Positions 21,595 through 33,184 of a DNA stretch of 64,000 nucleotides are shown here, piece after piece. Each line of letters begins with the position of its first letter. Within the stretch, counting starts at the first letter, position 1. Location: contig NW_026042837.1 in the NCBI RefSeq assembly GCF_023856365.1, positions 1 to 64,000 on the forward strand, written 5' to 3'. The notes beneath the pieces are model-generated. The model was given only the letters and a program-made list of their open reading frames with translations, did no database searches and was not told the origin of the DNA. The stretch is from Brienomyrus brachyistius (Eukaryota; Chordata; Actinopteri; Osteoglossiformes; Mormyridae). The translations under genes were made by a program, and so were the position numbers.

Positions 21595-22096
21595 CACTTT
21601 CTTAGACTCACCACACTGGTTGAGGTGGTGATGAGACAAGAGAGATTTAGCCAGTGGATAGGGAATGATTAATAGGACAGATCTGAAAGGGTCACGATGG
21701 GGAATTTAGCCATTGGGGTAACTGCCCCACACTTTGAGAGATGCTCAGGGATAATTTATGACCTTAGAGAATCAGGAACAAACAAGGAACATATTAACCA
21801 TATGTTAAAATGCTGCAAGTGTATATTCAAACAATACTGAACTATAAAGAATATAAAACAATCTTTACTTTTTTTGTTTTAAAAAAAAACTATGCTTGCC
21901 ACTTCTTTAAGAAAACCTACCTAACAGCGGCAATTTTTACAATCTGATTGTAACCCACCTGTTGCCATGCATTATTTGTCAGTGAAAAATGAGCCCAGAC
22001 ACAAAATAGCTGTTCTTAATAAAGTGGACAGAGTGTATATGGAAAACATTTACAATTTTTACAAATAACGCTGCTCTTGAAGTAGCAGGTAGTGTG

Positions 22097-22858
22097 TTAC
22101 TTTTTTCTCTCCGCTGACCAACGCTGCTTTTCAGCCTCATAAAAAGGAGATTTTTGAAACTCCCTCCAGGTCATCTCTGGCTGCATAGTCTTGAACAATG
22201 GAACAAACAGAACACAGGCATCAAAACGGGCCTGAACGTGGCCAAAACAAGATGAATAATAAAGAACTTGGATGAAAAATTCTGATCATGACATCCAGAA
22301 TTATCCTCCATAATTGAAGGGAAAGAACCTTTAGCATCATGGACTCCAACAACTTGCAAACCTGAAAGCAAAGTGAAAAAACCACAAATGAACCACAAAT
22401 AATATTGATTCCTTAATTTATACTGAATCCTGAAGAGTGACTGTTTGTGTGTGTGCATGCATATGAGATTCTCACTCATCGGGCCTTCGGTTTTGGAAGG
22501 GGACCAACAAAGCATCATCCTCTCCAATTCCTCATCTTCCTCTATTTCTATAAAACAAAATAGATATGAATAAAAGACATAATCAATGCACAGAACCACA
22601 TATATGAAACTGTCAGCCAACCTGGAGGATTAGTAGAAGTGTCTGGAAGTGCTGGTCTTGAGGGAGCAGAAGCCTCCAGTGTCATCTGAAGATTGCTGTG
22701 CTTCAGCCTCAGGTACTGCTGTAGTCGGTACATTTTGCTGCCTGGTACGCATTGTTGTTTGAGGATAACAGCCTCATACCCATCATCCCTACTGTCCCAA
22801 ATATCCTTCCAGGTCTTGCCAGCACGGACTCCAAACCCAACCAAATTCTCATCCTCAC
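22097..22858 (-). CDS. Unrecognised gene fragment, insert copy 2
   Basis: Copy of 14,235-14,996. Confidence 0.35.
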
Positions 22859-23928
22859 TTTTGACAGGTGGTAGTTGACAGGCGTAAAGAAACACAGAAG
22901 GGCATGGAATTATAAACAAGAATTCTGTGATCTGACACCTTTGCCATTTGGTAGCAAAGTAAGTGTAATAGCTTCTAACTGACTTGCTTTAACCTAAAAC
23001 AAGGTTTGTTTGAACAACTTTAGTAGGTTTAATACTTAACGATTATGTGAGGAATTCTTTAATATCCAAGTTAACGGCAATGCCAGCAAACAATATGCAT
23101 AAAAAAGTTGTAGTTAAATATCAATGACTTACAGGAAAGTTACCGTCACAGTACCTTGCATATAGGAACGTGCAGAATTAGTATATGTATAATACACTAT
23201 ATATATAAGGTTAGTTTATAAACGGTAATCCAGTTTATTCTGTCTCATCTGCCTAGACTCATTCTACTTGACCAGTGTATGCTCGTTTTACTGCAAATTA
23301 CTCGTTTTCCATAAATGGACACTGTCTAGCTTAATAAATGTACTGCTTTACCGGGCCACTAATAAAAGATACTTTTGGATTCCTCACGATGAGTGGAATT
23401 CTTATAAACGGTACCCGCCTTAATTTCCAAAGTCAAACATGTTTTTATTTAAATTGTGCATTAAAAATTGAATATTAATTATTAAATATTTCAAAAGCAA
23501 TGCTACCTATGGAGCGAGTGAATAACTACTTCAGCATTACACAGAGAGCTTCGCGAGGGGCTCCGTAAAACGTACAGCATCCAGTTCGATTTTGGAATGT
23601 GAAATACATCGGAATATTTAAGAAAATATAAGATTGCTGTTCAGTTTACCTTGGAAAGTCGTCCTTTCCGTTCGACCGGGCGGTTTTTCTTTTAGGTGAA
23701 TCACCAAATTTACTGAAATACTACTCACTCTCTGCTGCTCTTTTCCAAAATCCAGTTGTGTCGACTGTCGGTAGTGATAAGGGTAAAACGTCATTGGAGG
23801 CGTCGAAACAGCGACAAAACATCAACCAGTGGCCGAAAGAATATTACATCCGTACTGTTAAGCACTACCATTGAAAATGAATGGGAAAAGTTAAGGGAAG
23901 TTAAGCTAAACTATTCTCGCCGCCCGCA

Positions 23929-23959
23929 GGGGTTCGAATCCGGTTGACCGGTTGTGGCC
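23929..23959 (+). tRNA. tRNA-Glu-like element 10, 3' half
   Basis: Right part, TTGACCGG variant, after insert copy 2. Confidence 0.6.
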
Positions 23960-24084
23960 AAAAATATATTTTATATATTTTATATATTTTATATATTTAT
24001 ATTTATATTATATTTTATATAATATATATATCATCATCCCCACATTCCGAGATTGGGTACCAAGCCCCATATATAGTTAGTATA

Positions 24085-24685
24085 GTTGGTAACCTTGGTA
24101 TTGTGTGTAGGAGATTCGGTATAACTATAATTTCGTTCTCCATTTACATGCCCGTAGTGTCTTTAAGTGTTATGTAGTTTTGCCTGAAACGCAAAAATAA
24201 AACAAAGCAATTAAAGCCGTAAGTGGCTCAAATTGTGCTGTAGCGATTGAAGAACTTTTGTCGGAAGTTGGATTCGAACCCACGCCTTACTTGGGAGAAC
24301 AGAATACCAGAATAGAGTAGGTTAAGTCCAGCCTTGGCTTCCAAGCTGACGTTTTTCTACATATGTGCTTGTGTATCATGGACAGTAAGAGGGGGCAGGC
24401 AAGGAGAGAATTTCTCTCTTTGGGGATCAATAGAGTGTTGTTATTATAACGTCTAAAAAGTATGATGGTCTGTCGATAAATCAATAAGAAAATAAATGAA
24501 GTCGTTTTCGCGAACACGCTGGAAAAGCCAGGGGCCGGACCGACTGTAGGGGGCGTGGCCAGAGACAGCCATCTCAGGCTGTCAAGTCTCCCGTTTTGGC
24601 CGGGAAACTACCGTATTTTACTTCTCTTTCCCGCCGTCCTCCCGTATTAGTATTTTCCCGTAAATCTCCCTTATATTATATAGTT
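24085..24685 (+). repeat. P block 4
   Basis: P2 copied at offset 7,862. Confidence 0.85.
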
Positions 24686-24755
24686 GCTGGATAGTGTAGT
24701 GGTAAGATCGCCGCCTTTCACACGGGAGACCGGGGTTCGAATCCCGGTTGTGGCC
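24686..24755 (+). tRNA. tRNA-Glu-like element 11
   Basis: Full length. Confidence 0.6.
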
Positions 24756-24978
24756 AAAAATATATTTTATATATTTTATATATTTATATTTATATTATAT
24801 TTTATATAATTTATATTATTTTATATTTCCTGTCTTAAAATGTAAGGGATACTGGAGCCTGGTTGCGGTGGTGGGATGGCTCACGGCGGGTGCCGGAAAA
24901 TTTCCTTTATTTTCAAATCCAAACCTTGACAGGTATGCTGCTGTTCCAAATCATGGGTGCATGTTACAAGTGCGGAAC

Positions 24979-25030
24979 AAGATCGCCGCCTTTCACACGG
25001 GAGACCGGGGTTCGAATCCCGGTTGTGGCC
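24979..25030 (+). tRNA. tRNA-Glu-like element 12, lacks 5' end
   Basis: R-block fusion; B box only. Confidence 0.6.
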
Positions 25031-25105
25031 AAAAATATATTTTATATATTTTATATATTTATATTATATTTATATTATATTTTTTATATATTGTATTATA
25101 TAGTT

Positions 25106-25175
25106 GCTGGATAGTGTAGTGGTAAGATCGCCGCCTTTCACACGGGAGACCGGGGTTCGAATCCCGGTTGTGGCC
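25106..25175 (+). tRNA. tRNA-Glu-like element 13
   Basis: Full length, followed by AGAAACAACTGC. Confidence 0.6.
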
Positions 25176-25265
25176 AGAAACAACTGCTATCACAACTAGA
25201 GATTGATGAGGTACAACACGATTGCTACGACAAGGGGGAGCCAGGACGACAGGTCAGGGGGGAGA

Positions 25266-25751
25266 TATCATCATCCCCACATTCCGAGATTGGGTACCAA
25301 GCCCCATATATATTAGTAGGCTGAATACAAGAGCAGCTGACCTGAGAAATAAGAAATAAGCTAAGCTAAGCTGGAAACCTGGACCCTCCGACCAAGAATG
25401 CGTGAAGTACCCTCAGAAGGTCTACTAGAAGATGTACGTAGAAGACAGATCAGCTGATCTACACCACAGCAACAGTAAGATTTGAAGGACCCGGCATGAA
25501 AAATAGAATAGTTCTCGTCATTAGTGAACATGTGTCTCGTCATTGTGTATCATGGACAGTAAGAGGGGGATCAATAGAGTGTTGTTATTATAACGTCTAA
25601 AAAGTATGATGGTCTGTCGATAAATCAATCAGATAAATAATGAAGTCGTTTTCGCTGGAAAAGCCATCTCAGGCTGTCCACTACCGTATTTTACTTCTCT
25701 TTCCCGCCGTCCTCCCGTATTTTCCCGTATTTTCCCTTATATTATATAGTT
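25266..25751 (+). repeat. Q block 4, rearranged
   Basis: Has an extra stretch (TGGACCCTCCGACCAAGAAT to GTACGTAGAAGACA, 25,379-25,445) and lacks the GTGATCCTTGAGCTGG part and most of the sequence between TTTTCGC and ACTACCG. Confidence 0.85.
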
Positions 25752-25821
25752 GCTGGATAGTGTAGTGGTAAGATCGTCGCCTTTCACACGGGAGACCGGG
25801 GTTCGAATCCCGGTTGTGGCC
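25752..25821 (+). tRNA. tRNA-Glu-like element 14
   Basis: Full length with one change in the anticodon stem region (ATCGTCGCC for ATCGCCGCC). Confidence 0.6.
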
Positions 25822-25887
25822 AAAAATATATTTTATATATTTTATATATTTATATTTATATTTATATTATATTTTATATAATATATA

Positions 25888-26488
25888 TATCATCATCCCC
25901 ACATTCCGAGATTGGGTACCAAGCCCCATATATATTAGTAGGCTGAATACAAGAGCAGCTGACCTGAGAAATAAGAAATAAGCTAAGCTGGAAACAGATC
26001 AGCTGATCTACACCACAGCAACAGTGATCCTTGAGCTGGAGCCGGACCGTCTTTGAAGACTCCGTAAATCTCCGTATAATAATATATATCTACGGGAACG
26101 AGAAAGCAGAGAACAAGAACAAGATTTGTAAATGTAAGATTTGAAGGACCCGGCATGAAAAATAGAATAGTTCTCGTCATTAGTGAACATGTGTCTCGTC
26201 ATTGTGTATCATGGACAGTAAGAGGGGGATCAATAGAGTGTTGTTATTATAACGTCTAAAAAGTATGATGGTCTGTCGATAAATCAATCAGATAAATAAT
26301 GAAGTCGTTTTCGCGAACACGCTGGAAAAGCCAGGGGCCGGACCGACTGTAGGGGGCGTGGCCAGAGACAGCCATCTCAGGCTGTCAAGTCTCCCGTTTT
26401 GGCCGGGAAACTACCGTATTTTACTTCTCTTTCCCGCCGTCCTCCCGTATTAGTATTTTCCCGTAAATCTCCCTTATATTATATAGTT
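25888..26488 (+). repeat. Q block 5
   Basis: Standard 601 bp Q. Confidence 0.85.
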
Positions 26489-26565
26489 GCTGGATAGTGT
26501 AGTGGTAAGATCGCCGCCTTTCACACGGGAGACCGGGGTTCGAATCCGGTTGACCGGTTGTGGCC
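26489..26565 (+). tRNA. tRNA-Glu-like element 15, TTGACCGG variant
   Basis: Second unsplit copy of the 77 bp variant. Confidence 0.6.
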
Positions 26566-26690
26566 AAAAATATATTTTATATATTTTATATATTTTATAT
26601 ATTTATATTTATATTATATTTTATATAATATATATATCATCATCCCCACATTCCGAGATTGGGTACCAAGCCCCATATATAGTTAGTATA

Positions 26691-27291
26691 GTTGGTAACC
26701 TTGGTATTGTGTGTAGGAGATTCGGTATAACTATAATTTCGTTCTCCATTTACATGCCCGTAGTGTCTTTAAGTGTTATGTAGTTTTGCCTGAAACGCAA
26801 AAATAAAACAAAGCAATTAAAGCCGTAAGTGGCTCAAATTGTGCTGTAGCGATTGAAGAACTTTTGTCGGAAGTTGGATTCGAACCCACGCCTTACTTGG
26901 GAGAACAGAATACCAGAATAGAGTAGGTTAAGTCCAGCCTTGGCTTCCAAGCTGACGTTTTTCTACATATGTGCTTGTGTATCATGGACAGTAAGAGGGG
27001 GCAGGCAAGGAGAGAATTTCTCTCTTTGGGGATCAATAGAGTGTTGTTATTATAACGTCTAAAAAGTATGATGGTCTGTCGATAAATCAATAAGAAAATA
27101 AATGAAGTCGTTTTCGCGAACACGCTGGAAAAGCCAGGGGCCGGACCGACTGTAGGGGGCGTGGCCAGAGACAGCCATCTCAGGCTGTCAAGTCTCCCGT
27201 TTTGGCCGGGAAACTACCGTATTTTACTTCTCTTTCCCGCCGTCCTCCCGTATTAGTATTTTCCCGTAAATCTCCCTTATATTATATAGTT
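26691..27291 (+). repeat. P block 5
   Basis: 601 bp; context is the same as P3. Confidence 0.85.
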
Positions 27292-27361
27292 GCTGGATAG
27301 TGTAGTGGTAAGATCGCCGCCTTTCACACGGGAGACCGGGGTTCGAATCCCGGTTGTGGCC
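27292..27361 (+). tRNA. tRNA-Glu-like element 16
   Basis: Full length, AT spacer downstream. Confidence 0.6.
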
Positions 27362-27436
27362 AAAAATATATTTTATATATTTTATATATTTATATTATAT
27401 TTATATTATATTTTTTATATATTGTATTATATAGTT

Positions 27437-27506
27437 GCTGGATAGTGTAGTGGTAAGATCGCCGCCTTTCACACGGGAGACCGGGGTTCGAATCCCGGTT
27501 GTGGCC
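27437..27506 (+). tRNA. tRNA-Glu-like element 17
   Basis: Full length, followed by AGAAACAACTGC. Confidence 0.6.
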
Positions 27507-27596
27507 AGAAACAACTGCTATCACAACTAGAGATTGATGAGGTACAACACGATTGCTACGACAAGAGGGAGCCAGGACGACAGGTCAGGGGGGAGA

Positions 27597-28093
27597 TATC
27601 ATCATCCCCACATTCCGAGATTGGGTACCAAGCCCCATATATATTAGTAGGCTGAATACAAGAGCAGCTGACCTGAGAAATAAGAAATAAGCTAACCTGG
27701 ACCCTCCGACCAAAAATAATAATATATATCTACGGGAACGAGAAAGCAGAGAACAAGAACAAGATTTGTAAATGTAAGATTTGAAGGCATGAAAAATAGA
27801 ATAGTTCTCGTCATTAGTGAACATGTGTCTCATGGACAGTAAGAGGGGGATCAATTATAACGTCTAAAAAGTATGATGGTCTGTCGATAAATCAATCAGA
27901 TAAATAATGAAGTCGTTTTCGCGAACACGCTGGAAAAGCCAGGGTGTAGGGGGCGTGGCCAGAGACAGCCTGCTGACCATCTCAGGCTGTCAAGTCTCCC
28001 GTTTTGGCCGGGAAACTACCGTATTTTACTTCTCTTTCCCGCCGTCCTCCCGTATTAGTATTTTCCCGTAAATCTCCCTTATATTATATAGTT
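27597..28093 (+). repeat. Q block 6, deleted
   Basis: Several internal deletions (lacks CAGATCAGCTGATCTACACC and GTGTTGTTA) and an added CCTGCTGAC. Confidence 0.8.
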
Positions 28094-28163
28094 GCTGGAT
28101 AGTGTAGTGGTAAGATCGCCGCCTTTCACACGGGAGACCGGGGTTCGAATCCCGGTTGTGGCC
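28094..28163 (+). tRNA. tRNA-Glu-like element 18
   Basis: Last complete copy of array 1. Confidence 0.6.
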
Positions 28164-28526
28164 AAAAATATATTTTATATATTTATATTTATATTATATT
28201 TTATATAATTTATATTATTTTATATTTCCTATCTTAAAATGTAAGGGATACTGGAGCCTGGTTGCGGTGGTGGGATGGCTCACGGCGGGTGCCGGAAAAT
28301 TTCCTTTATTTTCAAATCCAAACCTTGACAGGTATGCTGCTGTTCCAAATCATGGGTGCATGTTACAAGTGCGGAACATATTTTAACTTAGTACTAACTT
28401 AGCATCATATTTGATCTGATTCGACTGAATATCCCAGGTTTCCATCTCTCATGCATCTGGTGTGACGTGTTTTCAGACTCTCAGGCTGGCACCTGAGAAA
28501 CGTCTCACTCCGGCCAGCTGACCAAA

Positions 28527-29034
28527 GTTGGTAACCTTGGTATTGTGTGTAGGAGATTCGGTATAACTATAATTTCGTTCTCCATTTGCATGCCCGAAGT
28601 GTCTTTAAGTGTTATGTAGTTTTGCCTGAAACGCAAAAATAAAACAAAGCAATTAAAGCCGATCAGTGGCTCAAATTGTGCTGTAGCGATTGAAGAACTT
28701 TTGTCGGAAGTTGGATTCGAACTTGGGATGCCTTACTTGGGAGAACAGAATACCAGAATAGAGTAGGTTAAGTCCAGCCTTGGCTTCCAAGCTGATGTTT
28801 TTCTACATATGTGCTTGTGTATCATGGACAGTAAGAGGGGGCAGGCAAGGAGAGAATTTCTCTCTTTGGGGATCAATAGAGTGTTGTTATTATAACGTCT
28901 AAAAAGTATGATGGTCTGTCGATAAATCAATAACAATATCAATGAAGTCAATGTTTATCTAAAGGAATCAGAATTCAGGAAAAGCCAGGGGCCGGACCGA
29001 GTGTAGGGGGCGTGGCCAGAGACAGCCTGCTGAC
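28527..29034 (+). repeat. P block 6, degenerate
   Basis: Carries point changes (CATTTGCATGCCCGAAG, GAACTTGGGATGCC replacing the antisense B box) and breaks off at GACAGCCTGCTGAC without a tRNA-like element, passing directly into a second truncated R/T stretch. Confidence 0.8.
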
Positions 29035-29235
29035 TGTTCCAAATCATGGGTGCATGTTACAAGTCCGGAACATATTTTAACTTAGTACTAACTTAGCATC
29101 ATATTTGATCTGATTCGACTGAATATCCCAGGTTTCCATCTCTCATGCATCTGGTGTGACGTGTTTTCAGACTCTCAGGCTGGCGCAAAGAAATCTTACG
29201 GGAATTGAACGTCTCACTCCGGTCAGCTGACCAAA

Positions 29236-29318
29236 GTTGGTAACCTTGGTATTGTGTGTAGGAGATTCGGTATAACTATAATTTCGTTCTCCATTTACAT
29301 GCCCGTAGTGTCTTTAAC
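29236..29318 (+). repeat. P block 7, first 83 bp only
   Basis: Ends at GTGTCTTTAA, where the array meets non-array sequence (CCGGCTGCACAAACTGG). Confidence 0.85.
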
Positions 29319-29320
29319 CG

Positions 29321-29885
29321 GCTGCACAAACTGGATCCGCCTCCATTACGACACAACTTTGCCCTTATTGGCTTAAGAATTTAGTCACATACATGACGTA
29401 TATCTGCTATTTCTCCCGAGAAGCAGGTAAAGCAGTGGTAACTGCTTTGTAGTTAATTTACCTGGTAAAATTAAGTTTAAATAAATGATATAAATACTGT
29501 AATAGTACTCGTGAGCTTTGTTTATTTGTTATTAGTTATTGTAATGTTGCGCTGCTTTATTTGTTTAATCGTCTAGTCTGTGGAGACATTCAAGTTAATC
29601 AAATAAGAATTGCACTGTACACTGTACATGACCATAAAAACTTTGTATCCTTGAAATAAATGTTTTTGATCTTTTCCTTGGCAGTTATCTTTTTACACAG
29701 GGCCTCTATGTACACGATAGTTTTTTTTTTCACGACTAACAGTATGGATCAGGAGTTGGTTATTGTAAAAGAAGTAATGTGCATGCAGGTGATATTTGTA
29801 TAGATTTATCCACACCCTTGTAGCAGTGCTGCCATTGCAGTCAGATCTCGCAAACTAGGAGTATTAGTTGTCTTTATTTCTCTTT
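29321..29885. other. No recognised feature
   Basis: Single-copy-looking AT-rich sequence with no ORF above 60 codons; joins the broken P block on its left. Confidence 0.4.
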
Positions 29886-30545
29886 ATTTCTTGACGCCAA
29901 CCCTCTCCATTAATCCGGGCTTGGGACTGGCACCTACCTGAGCTGGCTTGCTCCCTTAAGTGGCTGGGTTAGGCTAAACTATATATATATATTTACCAAG
30001 ACTACAATAAAACATCTCGAAATGTGTAGTCTAGCAAAACGCAGTTTAAAGAAGGTAGCCTACCTGGCGAAATTGCAAACAAATTAAGGGCGTTAGGCAG
30101 CCTTTAGATCCTACCCATCATGCACTGCAGTTTTTTGCTAATTCCTCAAATGGAAAACTGTCCATCCATCCATCCATCCATTTTCCAAACCGCTTATCCT
30201 ACTGGATCGCGGGGGGTCTGGAGCCTATCCCGGAAGCAATGGGCACGAGACAGGGAACAACTCAGGATGGCGGGCCAGCCCATCGCAGGGCACACTCACA
30301 CACTATTCACTCACGCATACACTCCTATGGGCAATTTAGCAACTCCAATTAGCCTCAGCATGTTTTTGGACTGTGGGGGAAACCAGAGTACCCGGAGGAA
30401 ACCCCACGATGACATGGGTAGAACATGCAAACTCCACACACATGTGACCCAGGTGGAGACTCGAACCCGGGCCCTAGAGGTGTGAGGCAACAGTGCTAAC
30501 CACTGCACCACCATGCTGCCCCCTAAATGGAAAACCATTAAATAC
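29886..30545. repeat. Inverted diverged copy of 1,685-2,125, interrupted by a retroposon
   Basis: 29,886-30,158 and 30,536-30,545 together match the reverse complement of 1,685-2,125. The interruption is the (CATC)n element at 30,159-30,524. A (TA)n stretch at ~29,980 and a deletion of the GCCCACAGCATATAATCGGG part distinguish it from the other copy. Confidence 0.75.
30159..30524 (+). mobile_element. (CATC)n interspersed element with target duplication
   Basis: Same family as 12,393-12,741 but more complete, with the CCCGGAGGAAACCCCACGAT segment that the other lacks. AAATGGAAAAC flanks it at 30,148-30,158 and 30,525-30,535. The paralogous site near 1,685-1,710 carries a single uninterrupted AGATGGAAAACCATTAAATA (reverse strand), which confirms the insertion. 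Confidence 0.85.
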
Positions 30546-31300
30546 AAAAGGAAAACAAAAGTGCTGTAAGACTGTATACTTATGTGTATGTTAGTAAAGG
30601 CTGTAGCTGACACAACGGACCCCACTAATTAGAAAGGGGTAATTGTACACATGTGGCATCCAGTATGTTCTTCTATAACAGTTTTTAAAAAAAAAAAAAA
30701 ACTCACATTACACAAATTGGCACTATCAAAACGAGGATTATGGGGAAAATGGGGACTGTGATGGAGATTACATACACGTAGGCATGGTATTTAGTTTTTT
30801 TTAATCTGGTCACCTTCCAGAGTAATTGTAAACTAAAACCATCTTCACCCTATTTGATTCTTTATAAATGGACAATCAGTCGTGCAGTAAATGGGGGTAT
30901 AGAGAGACACAGAGCTTGTCTAACAAGAAACCCTGGGAAGCTAACATTAATAGGGTGGGTATGGATAGCAAAACCATTGATACAGATTACAGATTTATAT
31001 CTCACCTGAACCCTGGCGGGCTCCGTGCCAATAGGGGTTGGGATTAGGGTTAGTTAACTTAAGTAGTAATATTGATGTGTATATTCTCCTATTCTCCAGT
31101 CAGTGAATCGTGAAACGTAATGTTAATATGTTTCTATACCTATATGTTCTGCTTAAAAACCCATAAAGGCAAGCACAGTGTTTAGACATTCTGTTACTTA
31201 GACTAGTAAACACTAAGATCCTTCAGCTTTCAATTAACCTGACACAACAGTCTAAACAACAAATGTGTGCCATGTCATTTGTCATCTTTACATCTTGTAT
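30546..31300. other. No recognised feature
   Basis: AT-rich sequence, poly-A tract near 30,690, no supportable ORF. Confidence 0.35.
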
Positions 31301-31317
31301 CCTTTATATGGTAATTG

Positions 31318-31396
31318 GATTTTCAAGGTGGAATTGCAGGTCGATCATTTTAAGGATCTAGATGTAAACCTCCCTGGTGTTGCTTTAATATTTTTT
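31318..31396 (+). repeat. ~75 bp direct repeat, copy 1
   Basis: TTTTCAAGGTGGAATT..GGGTCGAT-type block ending TAAACCTCCCTGGTGTTGCT; repeated at 32,647-32,724 with about ten differences. The pair flanks the gypsy integrase remnant and may be relics of its LTRs or of a leader sequence. Confidence 0.6.
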
Positions 31397-31529
31397 TTGC
31401 ACAATTTGCTTCACACACTTCCTCCAGCAGAGAAGCTTACAATACTACACCCCACCAAATGACTGGATGATGCCTTTTTATTTAAGGTCTGGCTGTGAGC
31501 CTCGATTACCGATACACTATCTTCAGGCT

Positions 31530-32009
31530 CCTGCCGGGATCAGTCAGTATGGTGGACCTTTGGAGGAATGGGTACAAAACCATCAGGAAAGTTTGCAGGT
31601 GCTTCAAGAGTATGTGAAGGCTTAGTTGGAGGAACAAGCCACACCACGAAATCGGAAACACAATGAGTTGGTTAATGATTAGGGGTTTGATGAAGGTCAG
31701 CTGGTGTGTTTGCGGAACCATGTTCGAGGTAAAATACAGGATCATTGGGATGCCTGTTTGTATATGGTAGTTCGGTGTCCCCAAGATCAGGGTGCAGTTT
31801 ACTCTGCAACTCCAATGGAGGGGGACGGGGTTGTCCGTCAAGTTCACCGAACAGAGTTGCGTCCAGTACCACAGGGGGTTGTTATGTCAGGGGAAGATGT
31901 TCTGGTAATGTCTCCTGAGTCTGGGTTGCCCACAGGGGCAACAGAAATGGAATCGGATGAGGACTCTGTGATTTTACGGGGACAGGGCTGGTGGGAGGGG
32001 TCGCAATAG
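31530..32009 (+). pseudogene. Ty3/gypsy integrase C-terminal remnant
   Basis: With two in-frame stops it reads QYGGPLEEWVQNHQESLQVL, then VCLRNHVRGKIQDHWDACLY and QVHRTELRPVP. This is the C-terminal (GPY/F-like) part of gypsy integrase, where the retroelement usually has V.LRN...G..KIQD.W....Y followed by a QVHR motif. The DDE catalytic core, RT and gag are absent. The 101-codon ORF from 31,704 is the last unbroken piece. Confidence 0.6.
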
Positions 32010-32461
32010 AGCATCCACAAGTAGGCCTCGTATAATGGAGGAGGTTATGTCCCCCCCGAGGTGTAGAGACCAGTTAAACGTTCGGTGAGGTCCACCACTG
32101 GTCATCATACCAACCCTTATAAGTTACCACGGTCAGTGAATGATCGTTCGGTTGGGGAGGAAGACCAGTGGTTTGGGGATAGAATTCTTAGCTGTGATCG
32201 TTGGGTCATCAATTTCATTTTGGGGGATGGATTGTAGCCAGGCAATTATAGGCAGGTATAGGAACTGCAGTTCGGACTGGAGGCATAGCCGGGGCGAGAT
32301 GGCTGTGCATGTTCCGATGGTAGGGCATATTGGCAAAGGAGCAGGCACGGGAAAGACAGGCAGGGTCCTGATAGATTTGGTGGAGCATCGGCGGGCATAT
32401 TGAATTTGCAGTGTAGCAGCCTTTCTGTTTGCTTGTTTCAGGGGTGAACAATCTTATCCGC

Positions 32462-32600
32462 AAAGGGCCGGTGTGTATGCAGGTTTTCGCTGCAACTCCC
32501 TAATTAGATTTCTAATTAGAGGACTGATTAGCTGAAGAGTCCTCATACCTGGTTTTGAAGAGCTGACCTAAAGGTTACCCCAAAAACCTGTTTTTTTTTT
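32462..32600. repeat. Interspersed fish repeat fragment
   Basis: GTGTGTATGCAGGTTTTCGC, then AATTAGATTTCTAATTAGAG and CTGAAGAGTCCTCATACCTG: words typical of a common fish repeat. Family not assigned. The AATTAGA/TCTAATT core is a short palindrome. Confidence 0.35.
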
Positions 32601-32646
32601 GTTTGAATGGGGCAGTGAGTCATGGGGTAAACTACTGTTCTTTAGG

Positions 32647-32724
32647 GGTTTTCAAGGTGGAATTACGGGTCGATAATTTTAAGGATCAGGTTGTAAACCT
32701 CCCTGGTGTTGCTTTAATATGTTT
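32647..32724 (+). repeat. ~75 bp direct repeat, copy 2
   Basis: Downstream partner of 31,318-31,396, 1.33 kb away. Confidence 0.6.
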
Positions 32725-33184
32725 TATCTGAGGTTGTATCGTGTATTATCAAGCCAGCCGGCTTAGTGGCCTCGGGAGCGGGGTTTAGTGGGAGCAGCTG
32801 GCTAGTTTTATTTTCTTTTTTGTTTGTGTCTTTTTCTTTGTTGTATGTATATTTTGGGTTCATTATTAGGCAGGCTGGGCCTTTTGGCACCTGTAGTCTG
32901 GGTGCTGGATTGCCCATAGGGGTCTTTTTTATTGCTGTGATTTGCTGTGTCATTCACTAGTGTGATTTGTGCTGGATGTGTTTTTAAGGTTGTGCTGTGG
33001 CGTGTACCTGAGCAAACTTTGGGCAACCTGTTCTCTTGTTGGCTTTATTGACAAAGGGTGGATTAGTCTAATTACGGCCTGCTACAAATAGCTGCATATA
33101 ACGTATAAAAAAAATCACCTTATGGGTGCTCCGTAGGGTAGCAAGATCTTGAGTTTTTTTTACAGTACTCGGGGTTTTAAAATT

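Larger units (their letters stand above)
19830..23928 (+). mobile_element. 4,099 bp insert, copy 2
   Basis: Same as copy 1 at offset 7,862; no difference noticed. It was copied as part of a ~6 kb array segment rather than inserted anew. Confidence 0.75.
10120..29320 (+). repeat. Complex tandem array 1 (P/Q/R blocks with tRNA-like units)
   Basis: Composed of P blocks (~601 bp, starting GTTGGTAACCTTGGTATTG), Q blocks (~601 bp, starting TATCATCATCCCCACATTCC), R blocks (AT spacer plus CTGGAGCCTGGTTGCGGTGG) and a 70 bp tRNA-like element closing nearly every P and Q. P and Q share their last ~340 bp from GTATCATGGACAGTAAGAGG onward. A 4,099 bp insert occurs twice. 11,319-17,313 equals 19,181-25,175 (offset 7,862). 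The array degrades from about 27.6 kb and ends inside a P block at 29,318. Confidence 0.92.
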
